From Malurus cyaneus samueli (Eukaryota; Chordata; Aves; Passeriformes; Maluridae), in the NCBI GenBank assembly GCA_009741485.1, contig CM019236.1, forward strand, positions 55,087,861 through 55,151,860: a stretch of DNA of 64,000 bases, given 5' to 3'. The notes under the pieces are model-generated. The model worked only from the letters and a program-made list of their open reading frames with translations, was not told the DNA's origin and did no database searches. Position numbers and translations under genes: made by a program. Positions 41,292 through 52,560 of this stretch are shown here, in pieces (the stretch's first letter is position 1; each line of letters opens with the position of its first letter).

Positions 41292-41640
41292 CTGAGCGGG
41301 GTGAGCGCTGCTGCGGCGTGCGGAGGGGTCGGCTGCCCCGGGAGCCTTCGAAACGGAGAACGGCCGGGAACAGAGACTTGTCCGGTCTTTGTCCACGAGG
41401 GAGCGGGGTGATTCTGCTCCAGGTGCAGGGGACGGCGGGCCGGCTAGCTGCGAGCCGCCGGCTCCCTCTGCCGTGGCTGCGCATCGCAGTCGCGGCCGGG
41501 CGCTCGGCTCGGCTCTGGCAGGCTCCGGGCGAGACACGTGGGTTTTACGACAGCGCAAAATACAAGTGTGTACGAGAGGGAGGGGAGGGATCGGGAAGTT
41601 ACCAGCGAGTCTGGATGCAGAGCTCTTTTTTTGGCAACTT
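41292..41640 (-). other. PRDM6: Candidate non-coding first exon of PRDM6
   Basis: The 3' boundary is the CTCAG/GTAAGG donor. The 5' boundary is a guess: a TTAAAAG box reads on the minus strand at about 41,666-41,672, which would place a start near 41,640. The sequence is GC-rich and lacks a convincing coding frame joined to the PRDM6 ATG. Confidence 0.4.
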
Positions 41641-41675
41641 CCCTCACTTTGTTCCTTGCTCAAACTTTTAAGGTG

Positions 41676-41828
41676 CCCCTTCTCTCCCTTCCTCTCCTCT
41701 CTCCCACCCTCCCCCAGCCTTCTACCTCTCTCCCCTCTTCCATTCTCCCTCCTCCCTCTCTCCTCCCTTCTCTCTCATTCTCTTTTCTCATCCGCCACCC
41801 CCCCCCCACCCCTCCCCCAGTCTCCCCG
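41676..41828. repeat. Polypyrimidine/polypurine tract
   Basis: About 150 bases that are almost entirely C and T on the plus strand (GA-rich on the PRDM6 sense strand), including runs of consecutive Cs near 41,798-41,807. It lies just upstream of the presumed PRDM6 start. Such mirror-like tracts can form triplex DNA and are hard to sequence. Confidence 0.88.
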
Positions 41829-41988
41829 GAAAGAGCTGGGCTTTTGACTTTTATCCTGACGGGAGGTGGCATGGCCCGGCGACCTCCCGAGCGGGATCCG
41901 CGCCGCCGCGCCACCCCAGTGCCCGGCTGCGAGAGCTCCCAGTCCCGCCGGCCCGAGCGCCTGGCACCCGGGCAGCCTCCCGTTAGCT

Positions 41989-42013
41989 NNNNNNNNNNNN
42001 NNNNNNNNNNNNN
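41989..42013. other. Assembly gap, 25 N
   Basis: Twenty-five consecutive N. GC-rich PRDM6 promoter sequence stops on the left. On the right, after ten bases, sequence already present at 37.9 kb begins. Confidence 1.
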
Positions 42014-42023
42014 TGCTTCATAT

Positions 42024-43093
42024 CGAGTAGTTGTGTGTTATCCTGTGTGGATTACACACAAAGCAAACATCGAGGGCATGGTGGGAACACTTGTGCAGAC
42101 AGGCTGAAGCGTATTTCCATGGTGCAGAACTATACATCAAATGTGCTGCTTTTGATGCTTCCCACAACAAAGAATATAAGAAAAAATGCCACCAAAACAG
42201 TAACTACACATGAAAGTGTCTGCAATAGCCCTTCTATTTGTCTGGTGCGCACTGAAAACAAAGAACTGTAAACTAAAACAAATATCTATCAACTTTGCAG
42301 TGATGAGAGAAAAATGTTAAAAGGTTGTTTACAATGCTAATAAAGTGAAGTTCTCTCCAAGCATAATGCTGAACAGTTAATGTGTGGACAGATTTGTATT
42401 TGCAGCTATCTGGAAGATACTGGTAGAAGAGAATTGATTAAACCACAACTTTATAAAGAGACCATGATGAAACATACCTTTATCATTTACAGTGATTTTA
42501 TCCACTTTCCTATACCATGTAGACTAAATGGATACAGACTATTCAGACACACTATTGCATTTTCTTTTATTTATTTCTATAGTTCAGGTTTTGCAAAATC
42601 ACACATACTCTCTGATTACTTCTTTTTACTGTATTTTTCTTTATTAAACATTAGTTTTGTGATAGATAAAGTATGCCAAATTGAAAGACAAAACAAAGGA
42701 GAAAGAGCAAAGTTTTAACTAGACCGTAGAATTTGTGTTTCTTTGATAACAGTTTTCATCATTAAAAGAAATAATTCAAGACCATGAGCTGCTGACCAAT
42801 ACATTAATATTAAATTGAAATTCTTTCTTATTTTTAATATAATTCAATTAAAATACATACACTCATTTTGCTAGCCAACAGGAAATTTGCGTGTTCAGTG
42901 CATGAGAGCAATCTCGCACAAAAACTCAGCTGACAAACCACTGGTGGCCTGAAACTGGCACATAAAATAGTACCAGGTTTTATTTTTCCCTTAGTATCTT
43001 TCTGCTTTTTAGCTCCTAGTTCGTTTTTTAAAAACTCTTGCTTCTTTCACTGATTCAAAACAGTTTTTAAGTTAACCTGAAAAATGACTAAAA
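42024..43093 (+). repeat. 1,070-bp direct repeat, copy B
   Basis: Copy of 37916-38985 starting ten bases after the gap. The match stops abruptly at 43093: copy A continues CAAGCCCC and copy B continues TCTTGTATT. Identical length and lack of indels suggest the same sequence was placed twice. Confidence 0.96.
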
Positions 43094-44141
43094 TCTTGTA
43101 TTCAACAATTCATCAAATTGCACTTGCACAAAAAATAATTAATATTTTTTTAAAGTAAATTGATAATGTAGATATTTATGGAAAATATTATCTATTTATT
43201 TTATCTGAATTTCAGTATTTGATGTAATATGTGGATCTGGAAATCTCATTTTACTATTATATATTCTGTTAATTAGAATAGTCTAAACCACAATCCTCTT
43301 AACAATTAAGCTCATGTCTTTAAACTGGCATTAAAAAAGTGTTTGATTAATAACATCCCAAAAATACTCTCATTATCTTCACTGGGCTTTGGTAGGACCA
43401 AATTTAAATCCAAATTATCAAGATCTGCTATGCAAGAGAAATTCCATCTCCACTTGGGACAGCAGCAAAACTCCCAATCATTGCAATTTATCCAGTTTTG
43501 CTGAATACATTCAGGTGTGTTCTGAGACTGATCTTTTTAATGCAAAAATCTACCCCTTGCCACAATGACTTTTTTGGGTAAATACCTTGAGACAAAGACT
43601 CCGATAAGTTATTTTCTATTACTTTTTTAATAAAGAAAAAATACAGATGCTCTTAGGCTTCCACACCCCCAAATATCTTTCAAATATCTATTTTATTTCA
43701 CTGTACACTCGCTGAAGAAAGCAAAACCATTCTTTGCATTGTCATGAACTCCTTATGTTCTGAAAATTTGGATTTTGTCTAGATGAGCAAATACCACAAG
43801 CAGATTTACAGTCATGTTTCTACTGACTGCCTGTAGCAAGCAGAGATTGCAGCTACAGAGGACTAAGCAGAACTAAAAATTACGTTTTCCAGTACAAATC
43901 AAAGACGAAGAATGGCAAAAGACTAGGAAGGACTAAGCTCTTTCTGACATTGAGGCGTATTTATACATTTTCTCAACAGTTGTCACTGTTACCCTCTCCG
44001 AGACAGGGGCAAATATTTTTTAAAAATAAGAATTAAAAAATCTTGAGGGATCTAAAATGGCTTTTCGCACAAAATATGGGAATGTCATCTAGGAATGCAT
44101 GGGCGTACAAGAGCAGAGCTGATGCTAAGCTGAACAAGCAC
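43094..44141. other. Non-coding, not matched elsewhere in the window
   Basis: AT-rich sequence between the repeat and the first PRDM6 exon duplicate. No gene or repeat is recognised. Confidence 0.5.
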
Positions 44142-45375
44142 TAAACCTCGACAGTGCAAAGAAAGGCTGTAGAGCAGGGTCCTGTGCTTGTTTCAGAGTT
44201 TTTGGGACTGGTAGGGCACAAATGCTAACGGCAGCATCCATCTCAATCCACATGAGCTGCTCATAATGTGCACAGCCGCCGCTGTGACCTGAGACCTCCA
44301 TCAGCTTCGTAACTGCCGGCAAATCTATGGAAAGCACCAGGCTGCTGAACCTTCAGATGTCTCTGCCCAAGCCTCTCTACTCCATGACAGCACCCACAAC
44401 AAAGTGTCTTCTTCTACAAATAACTGAACTCCATGTTCCACTGATTTTCTGGATACCTTAGAGCAGCAAGGCTTCTCTCTGCACTGATTTTTTCAAGCCT
44501 ACTTGTCAGTCTATTTGAATCGTGGGTCTTGCCCTGTTTTCTACGGCTGTTATGGGGTATACCGTACAATCACAATCCACGTTTACTTCACAAAGATCAA
44601 ATTTGACAAGTGACGGAAAGAAAAGAAAGTGATAACTTACTTCAGAGATGCGAGTGTTCTGATGGCACCTGCTGAACCTTCCGGGCAAGAGCAGGATTCC
44701 CGGAAGGGCCGATAGGTGCCCGCTGCGATGCGCTGTGCGGGCAGATGCCGCCATAGGCCAGGCGGGCACGGTGCTGTGCACAGATCACACTTCCCGGGGC
44801 ATGGTCGGACATCAGGGATCTCGGGCGGAGGCGCCGCGGGGCGCGCTGCTGGGTGCCCACCAGCCGGCGCAGGGAGTGCAGGGGCCCGGCATGGGGCATC
44901 CCGTTGCGGTTGTCAGCGCACATTCACACCTGGGACAAAGGGGGAAAGCACCGTCAGCGGTGCGGCTGGCCACACTGTCACCCTGCCAGAACCACACCAT
45001 GGCAATCCAGCAATATCACCATACCATCTGTGGTTGCTTAGGTGGTTTTCAAATCTCACCAAAGCCCTAAATTCGAAATTCCAAAGGCTAAGTAGAATAT
45101 CAATCCTGCAGCCATACGACACTACCTTTGTTCAGGTGTTTCACACACTGACAGCACAGTATCTCATTTACATTAACAGTGTTTTTTAAGATGAATTTTG
45201 ACTAATTAAAAGCAGATAAACCACCATGTTTGCTTCAAGGACATATTTAAATGCCAGTCAGAGCTCTACAAGCTCCTTCTTCAATTGCACTATACCACAG
45301 CTCAGCCACGCTTAATTGAACAAAATTTAATTAATCCTTATTTTACATGAACATCACTTGGTTTTCATAAAACAT
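44142..45375 (+). repeat. Low-quality copy of the 51.28-52.56 kb segment
   Basis: Direct copy of 51277-52560, starting ACCTCGACAGTGCAAAGAA and ending near GGTTTTCATAAAACAT. Its differences are mainly missing single bases, so it is about 50 bases shorter. It carries a damaged copy of a PRDM6 exon. At about 45,376 it switches abruptly to an inverted copy of the 27.66 kb region. Confidence 0.92.
44641..44929 (-). pseudogene. PRDM6: Damaged duplicate of the second PRDM6 coding exon
   Basis: The same exon as 51795-52102, with donor and acceptor still recognisable (GTAAGT, and a shortened CCCAG). It is 289 instead of 308 bases. Recognisable peptide pieces sit in different frames: MCADNRNG and [12 protein letters not shown] in one frame, then frame changes through the PR-domain start. 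All losses look like isolated single-base deletions. I read this as poorly corrected sequence, not as an evolved pseudogene; a true processed pseudogene would lack the intronic flanks present here. Confidence 0.85.
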
Positions 45376-48300
45376 ATTGCAATATCTTGTAAAGAGGGCA
45401 CCTTTTTGATTAGATTAATATATTAGTATGCATTATGAGTGGTCGTCAAAGCTGTGACTGAGGTTTTGGGTTACACATGATCTCAGCCCTTGTGGATCTT
45501 TCATGGGCCTCGTGAATTCATCCAAAAACTTTCTCTTTACTTCACAGGCCATTGATTGAGGAGTAGCACAGAAAAGACTGTATACATTTCAGTGCAGTGT
45601 ATCTCCGCACTTTGCCTAGAGAATATATCTTCACTGAGCGTTTGTCTGTGAAATTTCTTTCCTCAGCAGCCATGCTGGTAGATTCGTGCTTTCTCTGTGC
45701 AATTTTTAGATGAGCCACAAAGAAGATTTTGTGACCTGCATGTACTCCATGGGGATTGTCTGGCGTGATGTGGGTTTTAGTCTCTCTATTTCACCCGTAG
45801 ACTTTATAGGTGACCATAAGGCTGTCAGTGCCACTGTCTTTTCAGACAATACTTGTTTGACAGGTCTGCAGTAGTTATCAGGAAGTGGGAGTCAATGGCT
45901 TTTGCTTGGGCCTTCTTGCCTTATTCTACTGGTCATTCTCTTGGCATTACAGGTGTCGATCAGAACGTATTCCATTTCAGATCAGTCTCAGGCAATGTAT
46001 GTTTTTCCTTCTTTCCTTTTTTGTCTGTGTCTTTTCCTGACAGGTTAGATGGTTTCCATGAAGCACAGTTCTGGAGCAGATATGCTAAGGTTCTCTATCT
46101 ACCTATTTTAGAATCTGAATGAAAGACTCAGCACTCGAATGGTCTCAGCAAGAAAGTCCACCTTTGTATCTAGTGTTGGAAACACTTGATAAGCATTAAC
46201 TGGCCAGCTCAATAGCTTATTCTCCCAAGTAAGAGTTTCTGTGCTTATAAATTCCTCTCAGCCTCCTTTTATGACAGAGCGCAGCACATCAGAAGAATTG
46301 TCTGATAAAGATGGGGAGAGAGGAGAGGGATTATTGTAAAAGCTGTAAGAGCTATAGCTCTGCCCGGAAGTCTGCATATTTCTTTTATGCATGAAGTGGC
46401 ACATACAGACTGCAGCTTAACCCAGAGCTCCAGAGAAATAATAATGTTGAAGAAATAGCAACAGTAGCTCTGGGTTTTCTTGCAATTATCCTTTTGCAAG
46501 AATGCTGAATGGACATGCAACCATACACTGCAACCCCCGCAGCTGTCACTTTGGCAAACCTTTTGATGAATTGGATCTTGATATTTACAGAATCTATTAA
46601 AATTAGCGCAGACCTGGATAAATGTGTTTGTTGCCTCTCTCATTCTTCTTGATTTCGAGAGGATGATTTGTACACCTGCAGGTCAAAGGGTGATGTGAAT
46701 GTTTTTTGGTACCGATACTTTTTTTCTTTGTTCCTCTGGTCATGGAAGCAGCAAATAAGAAAAAGTTGCTCTTTTAAATAGAGTTTTTGTAAATATTTGA
46801 ATCTTAGGTAATGTAGATAGCAACTCCAACTGCAAACCGAAAATCTCTTGACATTTAGAACAATTACACAAAATCTAATACTTCTGACTTCAAAGGAGAT
46901 TGAATTAGATTATCCAGATTCAAAAGACTTTCCTACTTCTTACCTATTATTATGTTAGACAGACGGTTTAGAGAGACTCAGATAGAAAAACATTATGGTC
47001 TAAGATTATGATTACTTAAGAAAGGAATTGATTAGATAACTACACATGGGTGATTGGTCATCTTGCTGCAAGGAAGACCACATTAAAATATTTGTTCCAT
47101 GTCTGGTTTGTCACTTTATTTAAATATATTTGAAATAACAATGAGTCTCTTTTTGAAAATATATTTTAAGATGATTGGCTATTGCACGCAATCATATTCG
47201 ATTACTCTATGCACTTTTATTTTCTATGCTATTATAAATAGTTCTAAGTCAGAATTCTTGAAATTTAGCTTTAATTTCTCTTTGAACTTCATTTTCATAT
47301 AACTATGTTTGATTTTTTTCCTTTTCAGTTATTGAAAAGAAAATTATTTAAAATATGTACTGTCTGAATAATTTTCCGAGTTCGATTATCGGTGCATATT
47401 TTCCTCACGATACGACCTTTGCAATATCAAAAATGGATGTAGACAAAGACGCACTACAAATTTATTTGCTGGATCGGATTCCAGAGCATTCTTCAGATTC
47501 ATGCATTTTGTTAGATTTTATTTCATTCAAGAATGGTTAAGAAACTGAAGTCAGGCAATGTTATGTTTCAGCGCAAGACTAGATTTTCCATCTCAGATTT
47601 TAATGCTTGCTTTTTTCAAGCACCTTGGAGTCACCTGCCTGAAAAATATATAATTCATGTCCAAAAATAAATCCAGCTCATGGTCATTTTGGTGCCATAA
47701 AGAAAACTGTGGAATTAAGAGGGCAGAATCGCAAAGTAAGATTGCATATTATTTTACTCGAAAAGGGAACAAAAATACCCTGCAGTCATTGCTATGATGT
47801 TGTTTGCGTGTACAAGTTTTGTCAGGGATTGTTGAGCATATACAAATACTTCCTGTTTAAAGAGGAATATTGGAATATTATAAATATTTGGATCAACGGG
47901 CAGTTGTTGTGATAGAAAAGGCCTGAGAAATAGTTGTGTTGGATGAAGAAGAAGAATGGTGTGATAAAGATAGTAAGGGAAGCAGTCAAGAATGGAGAAA
48001 ATGATCTAAGCGAGCGTGAAAGTAGAGGAGGCCATCCAAAGGGTTCTTAGTTGGGAGATTGTCGGTTGTCAGAAACATTCAGGGAGTGGATTTGAGCTGG
48101 ACACTGAGATGTGCTGAGATGATGGTGTGTGGGCCACTCTTGTTCGCACTATGCGACAACGAATGGTAGTCACACTGTGACTTACTCTTGATAGTTGAGA
48201 TGTTATCCCTTCCAAAAGGCAACAGGCTGTGCTTGGGTTCAGCTTGGTGGAGAGTCTTTATATTCTTCTGGACCCCTGCTTGTTTCAAGTCCCTCAGTAG

Positions 48301-50200
48301 GTGCCTTGGATCAGGAGTCTGGAAAGTGTGACAGAGTAGCCCTTGATTCTTTTACCTTCAGCATGAAAAAGAGTAATATCGTGCGGGAGACTTCTTTGTT
48401 CTGACGCTTGAAATTTCTGCTAGACTCTATCTTTTCTTTTATTATTTATTCTTATCTAGAGTAATCTAAGGACTGTTTCGTGGCAAAGCCCGTGCTTATA
48501 TTTATGTATTTCAAAATGAAGCCAAGAGATCCCTTCACATCATTGGAGCCCTCTTTTATCTCTTTGTTCCTTCAACTTGTCATAACCTTCCTCTAAAAAC
48601 ATTGTAAATACTTCTCTCTCTCTCTTCCCCCTCCCATATTTTTGTTGATCTTTTACAAAGTTTTGTTCTTTTCTGCTGGATTCCCAACAATGAACCATTT
48701 AGAACTAGTTGTGAGATTGCCATGTTCAGGAGCTTGCCCAGAGAGAGCTAGAGAGTTTTATGTCACCAAATCGGTGTAGTCGATCGATGAATTTTAAGTA
48801 GCGCCTTTGGTCACGGGAACGGTGTTTACGAATGGATAATACTTTTATAGTATAGGGTGTTATTTACTGGCATGCGTATTTTTTTCCAAGTGAGGCTATT
48901 TTGTGTCATTCTGTCACTCGGACATAATTAAGTTGAGTTTTTTAGGACTTAAGTTCTCCTTAGACCCTGTTAAATGCATCTTTTCTCTAGTTTCGCCTGT
49001 GGCGTCTCGTTGACACATTCATTTCTCGCATCTTAGCAACTTTTTTGCAGCTTTGATGATTTCTGAAACACACATCAGTGATCTCAGTGGCTTTAAGCTG
49101 GACCTTCTACTCGCCTAAACTGTACTGTTAAAGAGAGGACTAAGTGCCTTCGGAAGGAAAAAAAGTGTCACAATTAGGTCTTCACTGTCTGTCTGAGCTG
49201 CCTATATAATATGATAGGATACCTAATTATGATGATGTGTTTCAGCTTGCATTTGAGGTAAGTTTGTCCAAAATGTTCAGGAGAAGAATAATATGACTTG
49301 TGTTAGATTATGAGAAAAGCTTCTATTTTTAATTTACCTTTTCTTCTTAATCTAGTGTTGCATTTAACCTGATTTCAGGTATTGACTTTTACTAGGCCAC
49401 GTTTTAATTACTAGATTAATGGTACATTAAATTATCCACACCAGGGAAATATTGGTTTTTTATTTTCTGGAATGTTACATTAAATTTTGGTGTGTATCAT
49501 TCAGAGGGCTAAGCAGTACAGTGTAAAGCAAAGGAAGAAGGTGAATATGATTCCAAAATTAGAGTCTCTGCAAAAAATCCAGTTCGCTTTAATTGCATTT
49601 TTTATTCTCCTCTTCAGTTCAATTTACTAGCAATTTTTTGCAAATCAACAATAGGTTTCGGCACTTGTTCAGCCCCATATACCTGGACTGAATTTAGAGG
49701 ACAAGCGATCACACTCGCCATTACATTCTTTCAGCAAGAAAATATCTAATGTTATGTCACGGAACATCTGCGTTTTGAATGGACTATGTTCTCCTTCGGT
49801 TGAGATCGAGATGATGCCCGTTCTGTGAAGAAGCTCTTGTACCATCTTTGCCACAATTTGGATTGCACTGGTTTGACATCTCCTTTATTGATGGTAATGA
49901 GCATGGATGGGCTAACAAAATGCTCATCCTTTAAACAGTTATTTTTACTTTGTGGGCAAAGATATGAACTTTCATGAGCGAATCTTTCACAGGTAACCCT
50001 AAAAGGATCAAGGACGCAATAACCAAAGTATATTTGTTAATGTTTTTTCATTTTTGATTACATGGTCTTTGTGATGTCGGCTTTGCTTGTGTGGGAAGCA
50101 TAATGTCTTTCAGGGAGAAGACATGAGAAGAAGGAAAAGCAAAAGTACATACGGGCTCTTCGGAGCCCTTTGGGAACACAGTCACATTCATGGGAATACT
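45376..50200 (-). repeat. Very noisy inverted copy of 23.64-27.66 kb
   Basis: Reverse-complement similarity runs collinearly from about 27,660 (at 45,376) to about 23,640 (at 50,200). Identity varies from nearly perfect (47,590-47,710; 48,530-48,750) to barely alignable (46,600-47,050; 48,770-49,200), with mixed insertions, deletions and substitutions. Such patchiness is unlike neutral divergence and like an uncorrected long read. Reading frames in this segment should not be interpreted. Confidence 0.88.
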
Positions 50201-51275
50201 CAGAAAATAAGGATTTTACGGTATTGCTCTTCCCTCGCTTGCTTTTTGCCTCTCGGGGGTTAGGGTGGATTTTAGACACCTACCCGACCTGTCCTGACAC
50301 TGTCCCAGCGAGGACACTTAACATGACCGCTGGGATGACACCCTTCCCTTTGCCCTCGGCTACCTGAAAGCAGTCCCAGCACAAACCCATCTCCCCAGAA
50401 TTTCTCTTCCTCAGACCTTGCACTCACGAGCACCATTAGCACGCCTCACTCCCGAGCTTGTGCTCGGTTACAGCGAAGTGCAAGGAGTATGCCAGAGGGA
50501 GATGCAACCTGTGGCGAGAAACTTCTCGTCTCTAGCGACTTTTAGTCTCCACTTTCCTTGGAAATTTGCCTTTCCCGCCCCGCTACTCAGTTGTTGAGCT
50601 CACGTACCAGTGAGTCTTTAACAGGTTTCGGACTTTTTTATTTTTTTTTTCTGTTTCTTTCCTACACCTTATGGAAAAACAGGCGAGAACTTTAATCTCT
50701 CAGTTATATCGCACGTATATGGTATGCCTTGCATTTAAGACAAAATTCACGAACTGTTTATCTTATCAAAATCTCTCTCTCTTGTCAGAAGGGTCCTCGT
50801 AGACAGGTGTTATGCTGACTCTGAACACACAGCTCCCTACAAACATAACGTGTGAGCGTGTACAATATTTTCGCCATTCTGCCCACCCTGTTTCTAGTTT
50901 ATTTCTTTCCCACCCTTCATCCTCACAGAGTCTGGGAAAGCCGCTGCTGTTTAGACTTTGTCTGTGTCTAAGGCAGGACATTTTAACACAAATTTGAACA
51001 GGGCTGGGGCAAAATATGTTTTGACTGGCGTCATTTTGACAAGGTCATCCGTCATCTGCTGTATAGATTGATAACACCTAAATTAAAGGCAAACACGAGT
51101 AGAAACCCCCTCAACTCCTATTTTTAGGGGTTATAAAGTAGGATAAAAGCCTCCTCTTAGTCTTTGATCAATTCCAAAGTGCAATATGCAATAATTTTCA
51201 TGCCTCTCTCTCTATTAATTTGCTTTCTGAAGTTCTGCAGCGCTACTGCTCACTTGAGGGACAGAGGTGCGGGCT
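50201..51275. other. Unassigned noisy sequence
   Basis: Probably a continuation of the inverted noisy copy towards 22.5-23.6 kb, but I cannot align it by eye. No gene is recognised. It ends at a single N at 51276. Confidence 0.4.
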
Positions 51276-51276
51276 N
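51276..51276. other. Single N at a contig join
   Basis: One N separates noisy sequence on the left from clean sequence carrying a PRDM6 exon on the right. Confidence 0.95.
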
Positions 51277-52560
51277 AACACCTCGACAGTGCAAAGAAGG
51301 AGGCTGTAGAGCAGGGTCCTGTGCTTGTTTCAGCAGTTTTTTGGGACTGGCTAGGGCACAAATGCAACGGTGCAGCATCCATCTCAATCCACATGAGCTG
51401 CTCTAATGTGGCACAGCCGCCGCTGTGACCTGAGAGCTCCATCAGCTCTCGTAACTCCGGCCAAAATATGGAAAGCACCAGGTGCTGTAAAACCTTCAGA
51501 TGTCTCTGCCCAAGCCTCTCTACTCCACTTGACAGCACCCACAACAAAGTGCTCTTCTTCTACAAACTAACTGGAACTCCATGGTGTCCACTGATTTTCT
51601 GGCTACCTTTAGAGCAGCAAGGCTTCTGCTTGCACTGATTTTTTCAAGCCTACTTGCTCAGTCTATTTGAATCGTGGGTTTGCCTGTTTTCACGGCTAGT
51701 TATGGGGCTACTACCGCATACAATCACAATCCACGTTTACTTCACAAAGATCAAATTTGACAAGGACGGAAAGAAAAGAAAGGTGATAACTTACTTCCCA
51801 GAGATGCTGAGTGTTCCTGATGGCACCTGCTTGAACCTTCTCGGGCAAGAGCAGGATTCCCTGGAAGGGCCCGATCCAGGTGCCCTGCTGGATGCGCTGT
51901 GCGGCGCAGATGCCGTAGGCCAGGGCGGGCACGGTGCTGGTGCACAGACACACTTCCCGGGGCAGGTCCCGGAGCCACTCGGGGATCTCGGGCGGAGGCG
52001 CCGCGGCGGCCGCGCTGCTGGTGCCCACCAGCCGGCGCAGGGAGTGCAGGGGCCCGTGCATGGGGCACTCCCCGTTGCGGTTGTCAGCGCACATGTCACA
52101 TCCTGGGGACAAAGGGGGAAAGACACCGTCAGTGCGGTGCGGCTGGCCACCACTGTCACCGCTGCCATGAACCACACCATGGCAATCCAGCACACATATA
52201 CACCATACCCATCTGTGCGTTGCTTAGGCTGGTTTCTCAAATCTCACCAAAGCCCTAAATCGGAAATTCCAAAGGCTAAGCAGAAATCCTGCAGACCATT
52301 CGCAAGCCTGGTGTATTCACAAAACTGCCAAAACTCATTTACTTTAACAGTGTTTTTTAAGATGAATTTTCTGACTAATATAAATAGCCCAGATAAACCA
52401 TCCCAATGTGCTTCAGTGAGACATTTTAAAATGCAGTCATAGAGCCTTACAAGGCCCTCTCAATTGCCTTACCACAGCTCAGCCCACGGGCTTAATTGGA
52501 ACAAGATTTAATTTAATCCTTATTTTACATGAACATTCACTCTGGTTTTTTCATCAACAT
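51277..52560 (+). repeat. Good-quality copy of the PRDM6-exon segment
   Basis: Counterpart of 44142-45375. This version keeps an intact exon with both splice sites and is the one to trust. Its last 280 bases also begin the left arm of the large palindrome. Confidence 0.92.
51795..52102 (-). CDS. PRDM6: PRDM6, second coding exon (about residues 176-278)
   Basis: The 308-bp exon starts after acceptor GTCCCCAG with GA, completing the Arg codon of the 40133-40658 exon. It ends in phase 0 after NTQHLWE at donor GTAAGT. It encodes a Cys motif ([12 protein letters not shown], then PMHG), the segment [17 protein letters not shown], a Pro run, and the start of the PR/SET domain ([10 protein letters not shown], then [20 protein letters not shown]). 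In PRDM proteins the PR domain is SET-related and the zinc fingers follow; neither the rest of the PR domain nor the fingers was found here. The exon lies 11 kb on the 5' side of the first coding exon although both are on the minus strand. That order is incompatible with one transcript and indicates a misplaced contig. Confidence 0.93.

Larger units (their letters stand above)
40100..41988. promoter_or_regulatory. PRDM6: CpG island covering the PRDM6 5' end
   Basis: The base composition changes sharply from AT-rich intron to GC- and CpG-rich sequence at about 40.0 kb and stays so up to the gap. The island covers the first coding exon, the presumed UTR intron and the candidate first exon, as expected for a developmental regulator promoter. 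Its upper end is cut off by the Ns. Confidence 0.85.

Noticed and set aside
40152..41671. Several long open frames on both strands over the PRDM6 CpG island
   Set aside because: They overlap the convincing PRDM6 exon or the GC-rich 5' region and encode Arg/Gly/Ala-rich sequence without recognisable domains.
44142..50200. A W-chromosome gametolog or diverged paralogue of the PRDM6 region
   Set aside because: The exon copy differs mainly by single-base deletions and the next segment is an inverted copy of distant local sequence. Neither pattern fits gametolog divergence.
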